Source: Salinisphaera sp040361255 (GTDB lineage Bacteria > Pseudomonadota > Gammaproteobacteria > Nevskiales > Salinisphaeraceae). From it: a stretch of 64,000 nt of DNA. The stretch spans positions 124,001 through 188,000 of the forward strand of contig NZ_APNG01000007.1 in assembly GCF_040361255.1 (NCBI RefSeq), read 5' to 3'. The notes beneath the pieces were generated by a model. The model made no database searches. It saw nothing but the letters and a program-made list of their open reading frames with translations, and was not told the origin of the DNA. Both the position numbers and the translations under genes were made by a program. This document shows positions 45,909 through 53,964 of the stretch, one piece after another; within the stretch, counting starts at the first letter, position 1, and each line of letters starts with the position of its first letter.

Positions 45909-47138
45909 ATGGGTGAACTAGCGCAAATCAGTCTCGGTGTCGCCGTCTTTACCGGCGTCGTCCTGTTTCTCGTGGTGGTGATTCTGCTGGCGAAGTCGCG
46001 GCTTGTTGCCAGCGGTAACGTCAATATCGAGATTAACGGCGAAAAGACGATCAAGGCCGCGGTGGGCACCAAATTGCTGGGCGCACTGGCCGATTCCAAG
46101 CTCTATGTGTCGTCGGCCTGCGGTGGCGGCGGCACCTGCGCCCAGTGCCGGGTGAAAGTGCTCGAAGGCGGCGGCGCGATCCTGCCCACCGAGGAAAGCC
46201 ATATCAACAAGCGCGAAGCGCGCGAAGGGGATCGGCTGTCCTGCCAGGTGACCGTCAAGCAGGACATGAAGATCAAGGTTCCCGAGGAGGTCTTCGGCGT
46301 CAAGCAGTGGAAGTGCAAGGTGCGCTCCAATGACAACGTCGCCACCTTCATCAAGGAACTGGTGCTGGAACTGCCCGAGGGCGAGCACGTCAATTTCCGC
46401 GCCGGCGGTTATATCCAGATCACCTGTCCGCCGCACGAGGTGGCTTACAAGGACTTCGTGATCGACGAGCGCTTCCATGAGGACTGGGATACCCATAACC
46501 TGTGGCGCTATGTCTCGAAGGTCGACGAAACGGTAACGCGCGCGTACTCGATGGCGAACTATCCGGAAGAGAAGGGCATCATCATGCTCAATGTCCGGAT
46601 CGCCACGCCGCCGCCGCGCAATCCGGACGTCAAGCCGGGCGAAATGAGCTCCTATATCTTCTCGCTCAAGCCGGGCGATGAAGTACTCATTTCCGGACCG
46701 TTCGGCGAATTCTTTGCCAAGGATACCGACGCCGAGATGGTGTTCGTGGGCGGTGGCGCCGGTATGGCGCCGATGCGTTCGCACATCTTCGATCAACTCG
46801 GGCGGATCAAGACCAACCGCAAGATGTCGTTCTGGTACGGCGCGCGTTCCAAGCGTGAGATGTTCTATGTGAACGACTTCGACACGCTCGCGCAGGAGAA
46901 CGACAACTTCACCTGGACCGTGGCCCTGTCCGACGCCAAGGAAGAGGATGAATGGACCGGCGAGACCGGCTTCATTCATAACGTGCTCTATGAGCGCTAC
47001 CTCAAGGATCACCCCGCGCCGGAAGATTGCGAATACTATCTTTGCGGGCCGCCGATCATGAATGCGTCGGTGATCAGCATGCTCGAAGACCTCGGCGTGG
47101 AGCCGGAAAACATCATGCTGGACGACTTCGGCGGCTAG
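45909..47138 (+). CDS. nqrF: Na+-translocating NADH:quinone reductase subunit F
   Basis: NqrF is the electron-entry subunit that oxidises NADH. An N-terminal membrane helix (about 8-28) is followed by a [2Fe-2S] ferredoxin domain with Cys71, Cys77 and Cys80 in SACGGGGTCAQC and Cys112. The FAD domain contains RAYSMANYPEEKG, and the NADH domain GGGAGMAPMRSHIFDQLGR and the terminal YYLCGPPIMNASVISMLEDL. The product has 409 residues, normal length. A terminator follows, so it ends the nqrA-F unit. Confidence 0.97.
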   Translation: MGELAQISLGVAVFTGVVLFLVVVILLAKSRLVASGNVNIEINGEKTIKAAVGTKLLGALADSKLYVSSACGGGGTCAQCRVKVLEGGGAILPTEESHINKREAREGDRLSCQVTVKQDMKIKVPEEVFGVKQWKCKVRSNDNVATFIKELVLELPEGEHVNFRAGGYIQITCPPHEVAYKDFVIDERFHEDWDTHNLWRYVSKVDETVTRAYSMANYPEEKGIIMLNVRIATPPPRNPDVKPGEMSSYIFSLKPGDEVLISGPFGEFFAKDTDAEMVFVGGGAGMAPMRSHIFDQLGRIKTNRKMSFWYGARSKREMFYVNDFDTLAQENDNFTWTVALSDAKEEDEWTGETGFIHNVLYERYLKDHPAPEDCEYYLCGPPIMNASVISMLEDLGVEPENIMLDDFGG

Positions 47139-47219
47139 GGTCGGCCTATGCGCGCTGCCGGCTTCGCATTCGCCTGCAGAGCTCGCCGTGGTGCGCAGGT
47201 TGCCCGTAACCGTCATTCG

Positions 47220-47253
47220 ACCCCGCGTCCGGCTTAGCCAGCGCGGGGTTTTT
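47220..47253 (+). terminator. Intrinsic terminator after nqrF
   Basis: ACCCCGCG and CGCGGGGT form an 8-bp stem and are followed by TTTT. It lies 81 bases after nqrF and 70 bases before apbE, and so may separate the structural genes from the maturation genes. Confidence 0.8.
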
Positions 47254-47322
47254 ACGTTGAGCGCGCCGCAGCCGCCGATGACGGGCTGACAAGCGCGCTG
47301 TCGATAACGCGCAGGAACCCCT

Positions 47323-48384
47323 ATGCATCGCAAACTTCGTGATTTCGGCCCGGCGCGGGCGGCCAGTGGCGTGTTCTTCGCGCTCGCGTTCGCGCTCGTG
47401 CTAGCCGCCTGTACCGGTGAGCAGCGCGAGCCGGTGCGCGTGGAGGGGCCGGCTCAGGGCACCACCTATAGCGTGACGGTCATGAATCCGCCGGCCGACC
47501 TCGACGAGGCCGGCCTGAAGGACGCCATGGGCACGGTTATCGCACGCATCGACGCCCAGATGTCGACGTGGCGCGACGATTCCGAGATCGTGCGTTTCAA
47601 TGCCGCGCCATCCGGCGAATGGGTCTCGGTATCACCCGAGCTTGCCGAGTTGAGTGCGCAGGCCTTGGCCATTGGCAAGGAGACCGGGGGCGCGTTTGAC
47701 GTAACTCTGGGCCCGATTCTCAAGGTCTGGGGGTTCGGTGCCGACGCCGATGCACCCAGCCATCTGCCGACCGCCGACGAGCTGGCCGCCGCGCGCGAAA
47801 AGACCGGCATCGGCCTCATCGACGTGCGACAAGATCCGCCAGCACTGCGCAAGCGCTCGCCCAACGTCACGCTCGATCTTGCCGGTCTGGCCCAGGGCTA
47901 TACCGTCGATCTGATGGCCGCGCGCCTCGATTCCCTGGGCGCGAAGCGCTATCTCGTAGAGCTCGGCGGCGAGCTCTACGCCAAGGGCAACAAGCGCGGC
48001 CGTTCGCCCTGGCGTATCGGTATCGAAAAACCCAAGGCCGGTACCCGGGAGATCGAGCGCGTGGTGGGGCTGGCCAATGCCGGTATGACCACCTCGGGCG
48101 ATTATCGCGACTATTTCGAGCTCGACGGTCGGCGTTTTTCGCATACCATCGACCCGCGCACGGGGCGCCCGGTGGCCCACGATTTGCGCGCGGTCACGGT
48201 CATTGCGCCGGACGCGACCACCGCCGATGCGATGGCGACCGCGCTTTTGGTCATGGGCCCCGAAGCCGGACTGCGCTATGCCAACGAACACCAGCTGGCC
48301 GCGCTGTTCGTGAGTGGCGAGGCACCCGCGTATACTGAAAGCTACTCCAAGGCATTCGAACCCTATATCGAGGACTCGAAATGA
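47323..48384 (+). CDS. apbE: FAD:protein FMN transferase ApbE
   Basis: ApbE transfers FMN from FAD to threonines in NqrB and NqrC. The 353-residue product has a lipoprotein signal (VFFALAFALVLAAC, lipobox LAAC), so it is exported and lipid-anchored, as expected for a periplasmic flavin transferase. The motifs are GPAQGTTYSVTVM, STWRDDSEIVRFN, LAGLAQGYTVDLMAARLD, and the metal and FAD site FSHTIDPRTGRPVAHDLRAV, with TTADAMATALLVMGP. An AGGA site precedes the ATG. Its stop overlaps the nqrM start as ATGA. The position behind nqrF supports its role. Confidence 0.96.
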   Translation: MHRKLRDFGPARAASGVFFALAFALVLAACTGEQREPVRVEGPAQGTTYSVTVMNPPADLDEAGLKDAMGTVIARIDAQMSTWRDDSEIVRFNAAPSGEWVSVSPELAELSAQALAIGKETGGAFDVTLGPILKVWGFGADADAPSHLPTADELAAAREKTGIGLIDVRQDPPALRKRSPNVTLDLAGLAQGYTVDLMAARLDSLGAKRYLVELGGELYAKGNKRGRSPWRIGIEKPKAGTREIERVVGLANAGMTTSGDYRDYFELDGRRFSHTIDPRTGRPVAHDLRAVTVIAPDATTADAMATALLVMGPEAGLRYANEHQLAALFVSGEAPAYTESYSKAFEPYIEDSK

Positions 48385-48569
48385 CACAGCTCGTAATACT
48401 CACGCTGGTGGCCTTCGCGGTCATGGCGCTGGTCGTCGCCGGCATGGCCGTCGGGGTCATGGTGACCGGACGCGAGATCAAGGGTAGCTGCGGCGGCGTC
48501 GGTGGCGGCGATTGTGCCTGTAGCAAGGGCGGCAGTTGTCCGACGGACGACAAGGCCGGCTCGCACTGA
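48381..48569 (+). CDS. nqrM: Na+-NQR maturation protein NqrM
   Basis: NqrM is a small membrane protein needed to insert the iron centre between NqrD and NqrE. The 62-residue product has one membrane helix (about 3-27) and then a cysteine-rich tail with Cys37, Cys45, Cys47 and Cys53 in KGSCGGVGGGDCACSKGGSC. This is the family pattern. The start codon overlaps the apbE stop by four bases (ATGA) and its own stop overlaps the next ATG in a TGATG, so three genes are translationally linked. Confidence 0.93.
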   Translation: MTQLVILTLVAFAVMALVVAGMAVGVMVTGREIKGSCGGVGGGDCACSKGGSCPTDDKAGSH

Positions 48570-48967
48570 TGTCGGCCCCGTCGCTGCTCATAAAGGATCA
48601 TATGCGCGAGGTCATGGTGACCTTTCGCGCCGATACCGACGTCTTGCGTGCGGTACATCTATTGCTCGAAAACGGGGTGTCCGGCGCGCCGGTCACCGAC
48701 CGCCTGGGCAATATCATCGGCTTTCTGTCGGAGAAGGATGTGATGGGCATCGCCCTCGAGGCGGGCTATTACGCCGACACCGCGGGCACCATCGAACGCC
48801 TGATGTCGAAAAAAGTCGTGACAGTGGACGCAGAAGATAGTATTGTTAGCGCCGCTCGGATATTCCGGGACTCGTCGATGAAGACGCTGCCGGTGATGCT
48901 CAATGGGCGTCTGGCCGGTATGCTGACCCGTCGCGACGTGCTCCGGGCATTCGAGCGGCAACGCTAG
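48569..48967 (+). CDS. CBS-domain protein of the nqr operon tail
   Basis: A 132-residue protein made almost entirely of a CBS-domain pair, which usually bind adenosyl nucleotides and regulate a partner. The first half shows HMREVMVTFRADTDVLRAVH and VSGAPVTDRLGNIIGFLSEK, the second MSKKVVTVDAEDSIVSAARI and KTLPVMLNGRLAGMLTRRDV. No other domain is present. The ATG at 48569 overlaps the nqrM stop; a longer frame from 48536 lacks merit. CBS genes of this kind are found beside nqrM in related genomes as far as I recall. Its partner is unknown, but NQR or its maturation is a reasonable guess. Confidence 0.85.
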   Translation: MSAPSLLIKDHMREVMVTFRADTDVLRAVHLLLENGVSGAPVTDRLGNIIGFLSEKDVMGIALEAGYYADTAGTIERLMSKKVVTVDAEDSIVSAARIFRDSSMKTLPVMLNGRLAGMLTRRDVLRAFERQR

Positions 48968-49036
48968 TCGAACGCTGTATTTCAGGTAGGTGTTCGGCGG
49001 CCGATTTTGTAGAAGCTGTATTGGCGAATCAGGCCC

Positions 49037-49065
49037 TTGCATTATGAAGGCCAAGTCATTATAGT
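49037..49065 (+). promoter_or_regulatory. Sigma-70 promoter of the initiator tRNA / rimP operon
   Basis: TTGCAT (49037-49042) and TATAGT (49060-49065) are 17 bases apart. A GC-rich discriminator TTCGCGCC follows, typical of stringently controlled stable-RNA promoters. The tRNA begins at 49080. Confidence 0.75.
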
Positions 49066-49079
49066 TTCGCGCCATCGGG

Positions 49080-49156
49080 TGCGGGGTGGAGCAGTCTGGC
49101 AGCTCGTCGGGCTCATAACCCGAAGGTCGCAGGTTCGAATCCTGCCCCCGCTACCA
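49080..49156 (+). tRNA. metY: Initiator tRNA-fMet (CAT)
   Basis: 77 bases including the CCA. The anticodon arm CGGGCTCATAACCCG contains CAT between the three G-C pairs diagnostic of initiator tRNA. The acceptor strands are TGCGGGG and CCCCGCT, so positions 1 and 72 are U and U, unpaired. The T-arm is GCAGGTTCGAATCCTGC. The location directly ahead of rimP-nusA-infB matches metY of E. coli. Confidence 0.96.
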
Positions 49157-49171
49157 CATCTTGGTTGGATT

Positions 49172-49198
49172 AAAAGCCCCCGATGCGGGGCTTTTTTT
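49172..49198 (+). terminator. Terminator-like hairpin between tRNA-fMet and rimP
   Basis: AAGCCCC and GGGGCTT form a 7-bp stem around CGATGC and are followed by a T-run of at least five bases. The T-run ends about 12 bases before the rimP ATG, leaving no room for a separate ribosome-binding site. rimP would then depend on read-through. Confidence 0.75.
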
Positions 49199-49209
49199 AT
49201 TGGCGCTTT

Positions 49210-49662
49210 ATGTCGCAACGTCTTCACGAACTGCTCGAGCCGATCGTCACTGATCTGGGTTACGAGCTCTGGCATCTCGAATCCGTGGGTGCGGGGCGCA
49301 GCCGTGTGCTGCGTCTGTATATCGACTCGCCGGACGGTATCGCGCTCGAGGACTGTGAAGCAGTCAGTCACGAGGTGAGTGCCGCGCTGGATGTCGAAGA
49401 CGAAGGCAGCGGTGAATACCAGCTGGAAGTCTCGTCGCCCGGCCTGGATCGGCCGCTGATTACCGGCGAACATTTTCGCCGTTTTATCGGCCATCGCGCC
49501 CGCGTGAACATGTTCGCGCCGGTCGGCGGCAAGCGCAAACTGCGCGGCACGATTCTCGCCGTTAACGGCGACACGGTTGATTTGGGCTGTGACGACCAGA
49601 CATACAGCTTGGCGACAGGTGATATGGCAAAAGCCCGACTGGAGCCCGTTTTTGAAGAATAG
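49210..49662 (+). CDS. rimP: Ribosome maturation factor RimP
   Basis: RimP assists assembly of the 30S subunit. The 150-residue protein starts MSQRLHELLEPIVTDLGYEL and has the family sequence WHLESVGAGRSRVLRLYIDS, LEDCEAVSHEVSAALDVED, and EYQLEVSSPGLDRPLITGEH, with a C-terminal SH3-like domain. An alternative ATG at 49183 lies inside the terminator-like hairpin and gives nine extra residues without homology. No Shine-Dalgarno is visible at 49210. nusA follows after 60 bases. Confidence 0.94.
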   Translation: MSQRLHELLEPIVTDLGYELWHLESVGAGRSRVLRLYIDSPDGIALEDCEAVSHEVSAALDVEDEGSGEYQLEVSSPGLDRPLITGEHFRRFIGHRARVNMFAPVGGKRKLRGTILAVNGDTVDLGCDDQTYSLATGDMAKARLEPVFEE

Positions 49663-49722
49663 AGGCCTTGTCGAGGCGGTTTTGCCGGTCAAACGCAACA
49701 CGAACGATTTCGGGTGGCAGCG

Positions 49723-51246
49723 ATGAACAAGAATGTCCTATTGGTCGCCGAGGCGGTTTCCAACGAAAAAGGCGTCGATCGAGAGATCATTTTCGAAGCG
49801 ATCGAAGCCGCGCTGGCCTCGGCGACGCGCAAGAAGCACGGCGGCGAGATTGCTGTGCGTGTCGCGGTCGACCGCAAGACCGGCCACTACGAAACCTTCC
49901 GCCGCTGGCAGGTCATCGAGCCGGGCGCCGAAGGCGAGGATGGCGAGCCGGTGTTCATCGAAGCGCCCGAGCGCGAAATCTCGCTCGAAGCCGCGCGCGA
50001 AAACCACCCGGATATCCAGGCCGGCGAGTTCATCGAAGAGCCGATGGAATCGGTCGAATTCGGCCGTATCGCCGCCCAGGCCGCCAAGCAGGTCATCGTG
50101 CAGAAGGTGCGCGAAGCTGAGCGCGCCCAGATCGTGGATCAGTACAAGCATCGCGTTGGCGAGCTGATTACGGGGCTGGTCAAGCGCATGGAGCGCGGCG
50201 CGGTGATTCTGGATCTGGGCGGCAATGCCGAGGCCATTATCCCGCGCGATCAGATGATTCCGCGCGAGCCGATGCGCCCGGGCGATCGCGTACGTGGCTA
50301 TCTCTACGACGTGCGGCCCGAACAACGCGGCCCGCAGCTGTTCGTGTCGCGCACCAAGCCGGAATTTCTGCTTGAGCTGTTCAAGCTGGAAGTCCCGGAA
50401 GTCGGTCAGGGCCTGATCGAACTGCGCGGTGCGGCCCGCGATCCGGGGCTGCGCGCCAAGATATCGGTGCTCGCCAAGGATCGGCGTATCGATCCCGTGG
50501 GTGCCTGTGTGGGCATGCGCGGTTCGCGCGTACAGAGCGTGTCGAACGAGCTCGCCGGCGAACGCATCGACATCATCATGTGGAACGAAAACCCGGCCCA
50601 GTTCGTGATTAACGCGATGGCGCCGGCCGAGGTCGAGTCGATCGTACTCGACGAAGATTCGAACAGCATGGATCTGGCGGTCGCCGAAGACGTGCTCGCC
50701 AAGGCGATTGGTCGTGGCGGTCAGAATATCCGTCTGGCCTCGGAGCTGACCGGCTGGAAGCTCAACGTGATGACCGTCGAAGATGCCGACGCCAAGAGCG
50801 AAGCCGAAGGCGAGGCCTTGCAGGCGATGTTCCGCGATCAGCTGGATGTCGACGACGAAGTGGCGGTCATCCTGGTGCAGGAAGGCTTTACCACGACCGA
50901 AGAAATCGCCTACGTGCCGCTTGACGAGCTCGCCGAGATCGAGGAATTCGACGAGGATATCGTCGAGGAACTGCGTAATCGCGCCCGCGATTATCTGCTC
51001 TCGAAGGCGATTTCCAGCGTCGAAGGCGGCGACGAACCCGAAGATGATCTCTACGAGGTCGAGGGTGTCGATGAAGAACTGGCCGCACGGCTTGCGGAAA
51101 ACGGTATCCTCTCGCGCGACGATCTGGCTGAACTGGGTGCAGATGAACTCGTCGAGATGGTCGATATGGATGAGGCACGTGCCGGCGAGCTGATTATGGC
51201 TGCGCGGGCGCACTGGTTTGCTGACGAGCAGGCCGACGCCGAATAG
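49723..51246 (+). CDS. nusA: Transcription termination/antitermination protein NusA
   Basis: NusA binds RNA polymerase and affects pausing, termination and antitermination. The 507-residue protein starts MNKNVLLVAEAVSNEKGVDR. It has the N-terminal polymerase-binding domain, an S1 domain (about 135-200 with ITGLVKRMERGAVILDLGGN), two KH domains (RELRG and GACVGMRGSRVQSVSNELAG; AIGRGGQNIRLASELTGWKL), and two acidic C-terminal repeats of the type QEGFTTTEEIAYVPLDELAE. The frame allows a GTG three codons upstream, but the ATG fits. Its product may also act on the hairpin ahead of rimP. Confidence 0.97.
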   Translation: MNKNVLLVAEAVSNEKGVDREIIFEAIEAALASATRKKHGGEIAVRVAVDRKTGHYETFRRWQVIEPGAEGEDGEPVFIEAPEREISLEAARENHPDIQAGEFIEEPMESVEFGRIAAQAAKQVIVQKVREAERAQIVDQYKHRVGELITGLVKRMERGAVILDLGGNAEAIIPRDQMIPREPMRPGDRVRGYLYDVRPEQRGPQLFVSRTKPEFLLELFKLEVPEVGQGLIELRGAARDPGLRAKISVLAKDRRIDPVGACVGMRGSRVQSVSNELAGERIDIIMWNENPAQFVINAMAPAEVESIVLDEDSNSMDLAVAEDVLAKAIGRGGQNIRLASELTGWKLNVMTVEDADAKSEAEGEALQAMFRDQLDVDDEVAVILVQEGFTTTEEIAYVPLDELAEIEEFDEDIVEELRNRARDYLLSKAISSVEGGDEPEDDLYEVEGVDEELAARLAENGILSRDDLAELGADELVEMVDMDEARAGELIMAARAHWFADEQADAE

Positions 51247-51315
51247 AATTGTCCTGAATAAACGGACGCCCGGCGCGGCGACGCACCAGCGCGGGCCCCA
51301 TGGAGTAAGCAGAAT

Positions 51316-53943
51316 ATGGCGCAAACGACAGTCAAACAGCTGGCATCGGAAGTCGGTATTCCGGTGGAGCGACTGATCACGCGCTTGGCCGAAGCCGGTG
51401 TCTCCGCTTCTACGGAGAGCGACGGCATTAGCGACGACGACAAGCTCAAGTTGCTGCGGCATCTTCGTGACAGCGGCAGCACGTCTCGTTCCGGCGGCAA
51501 GCTTGGCACCCGCAAAAGCGGTGTGTCGCTACGGCGGCGGTCGACCTCCGAGCTGAAGGTGAATACCGGCCGGGGCGCGACCTCGGGCCGTACGGTGAGC
51601 GTGGAAGTGCGCAAGCGTCGCACCTACGTCAACCGTCAGGAGCAGGCCGAGCAACAGGCGCGTGACCAGGAAGACCAGGCGCGGGCCGAGGCCGAACGCG
51701 CAGAACAGGATCGCGTGGCCCAGGAGGCGGCCGAACAGGCACGCCGCGAAGAGGCCGAGCGCGCCGAAGCCGAGGCCAAGGCCCAGCGCGAGCAGGAAGA
51801 AGCGCTGCGCCAGCAGGCCGAGGAACGGGCCAAGCGCGAAGCCGAGATCAACGCGCAGCGCGAGGCCAAGGAAAAGGCCGATCGCGAAGCGCTGGAAAAA
51901 GAGCGGGCCAAGCGCACGGTCAAGGTCGACGATGCGCGCTCGCGTGCACAGGAAAACCTGCGCCGTGCCGCACAGAGCCACGGTCGCACGGAAGAAGACG
52001 TCGAGCGCGAAAAGAATCGCGGCAAGCGCAAGGAACTGCATGTCGCCGAAGGCAAGCAGGGCCGGCGCAAGAGCAAGAAGAAGCGGGTCACGCGCAGCGC
52101 CAGCAAGGTCAATGTCGCAACCGAACACGGTTTCGAGCGGCCGACCGCGCCGGTCGTACGCGATGTGGAAATCCCGGAACTGATCACCGTAGCCGAGCTC
52201 GCCCAGCGTATGGCGGTCAAGGGCGGCGATCTGCTCAAGCGCATGATGAAGCTGGGCGTGATGGCCACCATCAACCAGACCGTCGATCAGGATACGGCGT
52301 ATCTGCTGGTTGAGGAGATGGGCCACAATCCCAAGCCGGTGAAGTCGGAGAGCGCCGAAGAGACGCTCATCGACGAAGTCCGTGCCGAGGAAGAAGAGGT
52401 TGAAGGCGTCACCCGGGCGCCGGTGGTCACGATCATGGGCCATGTCGACCACGGCAAGACCTCGCTGCTGGACTATATCCGCCGTACCAAGGTGCAGGCG
52501 GGCGAAGCCGGCGGCATTACCCAGCATATCGGCGCCTACCACGTGAAACACGACAAGGGCGCGATCACGTTCATCGATACGCCCGGCCATGCTGCGTTCA
52601 CGCGCATGCGTGCCCGCGGTGCCGAGATCACCGATATCGCGATTCTCATCGTGGCCGCGGACGACGGCGTGATGCCGCAGACCAAGGAATCGATCCAGCA
52701 CGCGCGTGCCGCGGGTGTGCCGATCGTGGTCGCGGTCACCAAGATGGACGTGCCGGCCGCGGATATCGACAAGGTCAAGAGCGGGCTGTCGGCGGAAGAC
52801 ATCATTCCGGAAGACTGGGGCGGCGATACCATGGTGGTGCCGGTGTCCTCGCATACCGGTGAAGGCATCGACGATCTGCTGGATGCCATTCTGCTGCAGG
52901 CCGAGGTCGCCGAGTTCAAGGCGCCGATCGACGTGCCGGCGCGCGGTACGGTGATCGAATCCAGCCTCGAGAAGGGTCGCGGCCCGGTGGCCACGATTCT
53001 GGTCAAGGCCGGTACGCTCAAGCGCGGTGATGCCATTCTGGCGGGGCCGTATTTCGGGCGTGTACGTGCCATGTTCAATGAACTGGGCGAGCAGGTTAAA
53101 TCCGCGGGACCGTCGATTCCGGTCGAGGTGCTGGGTCTGTCCGGCACGCCGGAAGCCGGTGACGATGCGTTTGTGGTGGCCAACGAGAAGCGGGCCAAGG
53201 AAATCGCCGCTCAGCGCGACGAGCGCGAGCGCGAGAACAAGCTGGCTCAGCAGCAGGCCGCACGTCTGGAAGAAGTGTTCTCGGCGATCGGCGAAAACGG
53301 TCCGTCGGAAACCAAGGATCTCAACCTGCTCATCAAGGGCGACGTGCAGGGCAGTGTGGAAGCGCTGGTCGAGTCGCTGGGCAAGATCCCGTCGGAAGAG
53401 GTCAAGATCCGGATCATTTCCAGCGGCGTGGGCGGTATCAGCGAATCCGATGTCGAACTGGCCCTGGCGTCCAAGGCGATCATCATCGGCTTCAACGTGC
53501 GTGCCGACGCCAAGGCTCGCAAGGTGATCCAGGAATCGGGCGTGGATGTGCGCTATTACAGCGTCATCTACGAAGCGATCCAGGACGTCACGGACGCGGT
53601 CAGCGGTCTGTTGGGCACGGAAGTGCGCGAAGAGATCATCGGCCTGGCCGAGGTTCGGGATGTGTTCCGCTCCTCCAAGCTCGGTGCGATCGCGGGTTGT
53701 CTGGTTGCCGATGGTAACGTCGTGCGCGGCCAGCCGATCCGCGTACTGCGCGACAACGTCGTGGTGTACGAAGGCGAGCTCGAATCGCTGCGTCGTCATA
53801 AGGACGACGTCAATCGCGTGCCGGCTGGTACCGAGTGCGGTATTGGTGTCAAGAACTACAACGACATCAAGCCGGGCGACCAGATCGAGGTCTACGAGCG
53901 TACCGAAGTCCAGCGCGCGGTCCAGACAGCCGAGCCGGCTTAA
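51316..53943 (+). CDS. infB: Translation initiation factor IF-2
   Basis: IF-2 is the GTPase that brings initiator tRNA to the ribosome. The 875-residue product has two N-terminal IF2-N regions (about 1-55 and 285-335), separated by a long charged helical linker rich in Arg/Glu/Ala (about 100-250). The G domain has the P-loop GHVDHGKTSLLDYIR, DTPGHAAF and VTKMDVPAAD. Beta-barrel and IF2 C-terminal domains follow. The length is normal for the family. The start lies 69 bases after nusA. A 24-base perfect palindrome covers the stop codon. Confidence 0.97.
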   Translation: MAQTTVKQLASEVGIPVERLITRLAEAGVSASTESDGISDDDKLKLLRHLRDSGSTSRSGGKLGTRKSGVSLRRRSTSELKVNTGRGATSGRTVSVEVRKRRTYVNRQEQAEQQARDQEDQARAEAERAEQDRVAQEAAEQARREEAERAEAEAKAQREQEEALRQQAEERAKREAEINAQREAKEKADREALEKERAKRTVKVDDARSRAQENLRRAAQSHGRTEEDVEREKNRGKRKELHVAEGKQGRRKSKKKRVTRSASKVNVATEHGFERPTAPVVRDVEIPELITVAELAQRMAVKGGDLLKRMMKLGVMATINQTVDQDTAYLLVEEMGHNPKPVKSESAEETLIDEVRAEEEEVEGVTRAPVVTIMGHVDHGKTSLLDYIRRTKVQAGEAGGITQHIGAYHVKHDKGAITFIDTPGHAAFTRMRARGAEITDIAILIVAADDGVMPQTKESIQHARAAGVPIVVAVTKMDVPAADIDKVKSGLSAEDIIPEDWGGDTMVVPVSSHTGEGIDDLLDAILLQAEVAEFKAPIDVPARGTVIESSLEKGRGPVATILVKAGTLKRGDAILAGPYFGRVRAMFNELGEQVKSAGPSIPVEVLGLSGTPEAGDDAFVVANEKRAKEIAAQRDERERENKLAQQQAARLEEVFSAIGENGPSETKDLNLLIKGDVQGSVEALVESLGKIPSEEVKIRIISSGVGGISESDVELALASKAIIIGFNVRADAKARKVIQESGVDVRYYSVIYEAIQDVTDAVSGLLGTEVREEIIGLAEVRDVFRSSKLGAIAGCLVADGNVVRGQPIRVLRDNVVVYEGELESLRRHKDDVNRVPAGTECGIGVKNYNDIKPGDQIEVYERTEVQRAVQTAEPA

Positions 53944-53953
53944 GCCGGCTCGG
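53930..53953 (+). other. Perfect 24-base palindrome over the infB stop codon
   Basis: The half-site CCGAGCCGGCTT is followed by its exact reverse complement, and the TAA stop of infB (53941-53943) lies at the centre. As RNA it could fold into a strong hairpin 11 bases before the rbfA ATG. There is no T-run, so it is not a standard terminator. Confidence 0.8.
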
Positions 53954-53964
53954 GAGCCGAAACC

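Noticed and set aside
41142..47138. Rnf complex instead of Nqr
   Set aside because: The first gene has the NqrA N-terminus, the last has the NqrF ferredoxin/FAD/NADH layout, and apbE and nqrM follow. No RnfB- or RnfC-like cysteine clusters are present.
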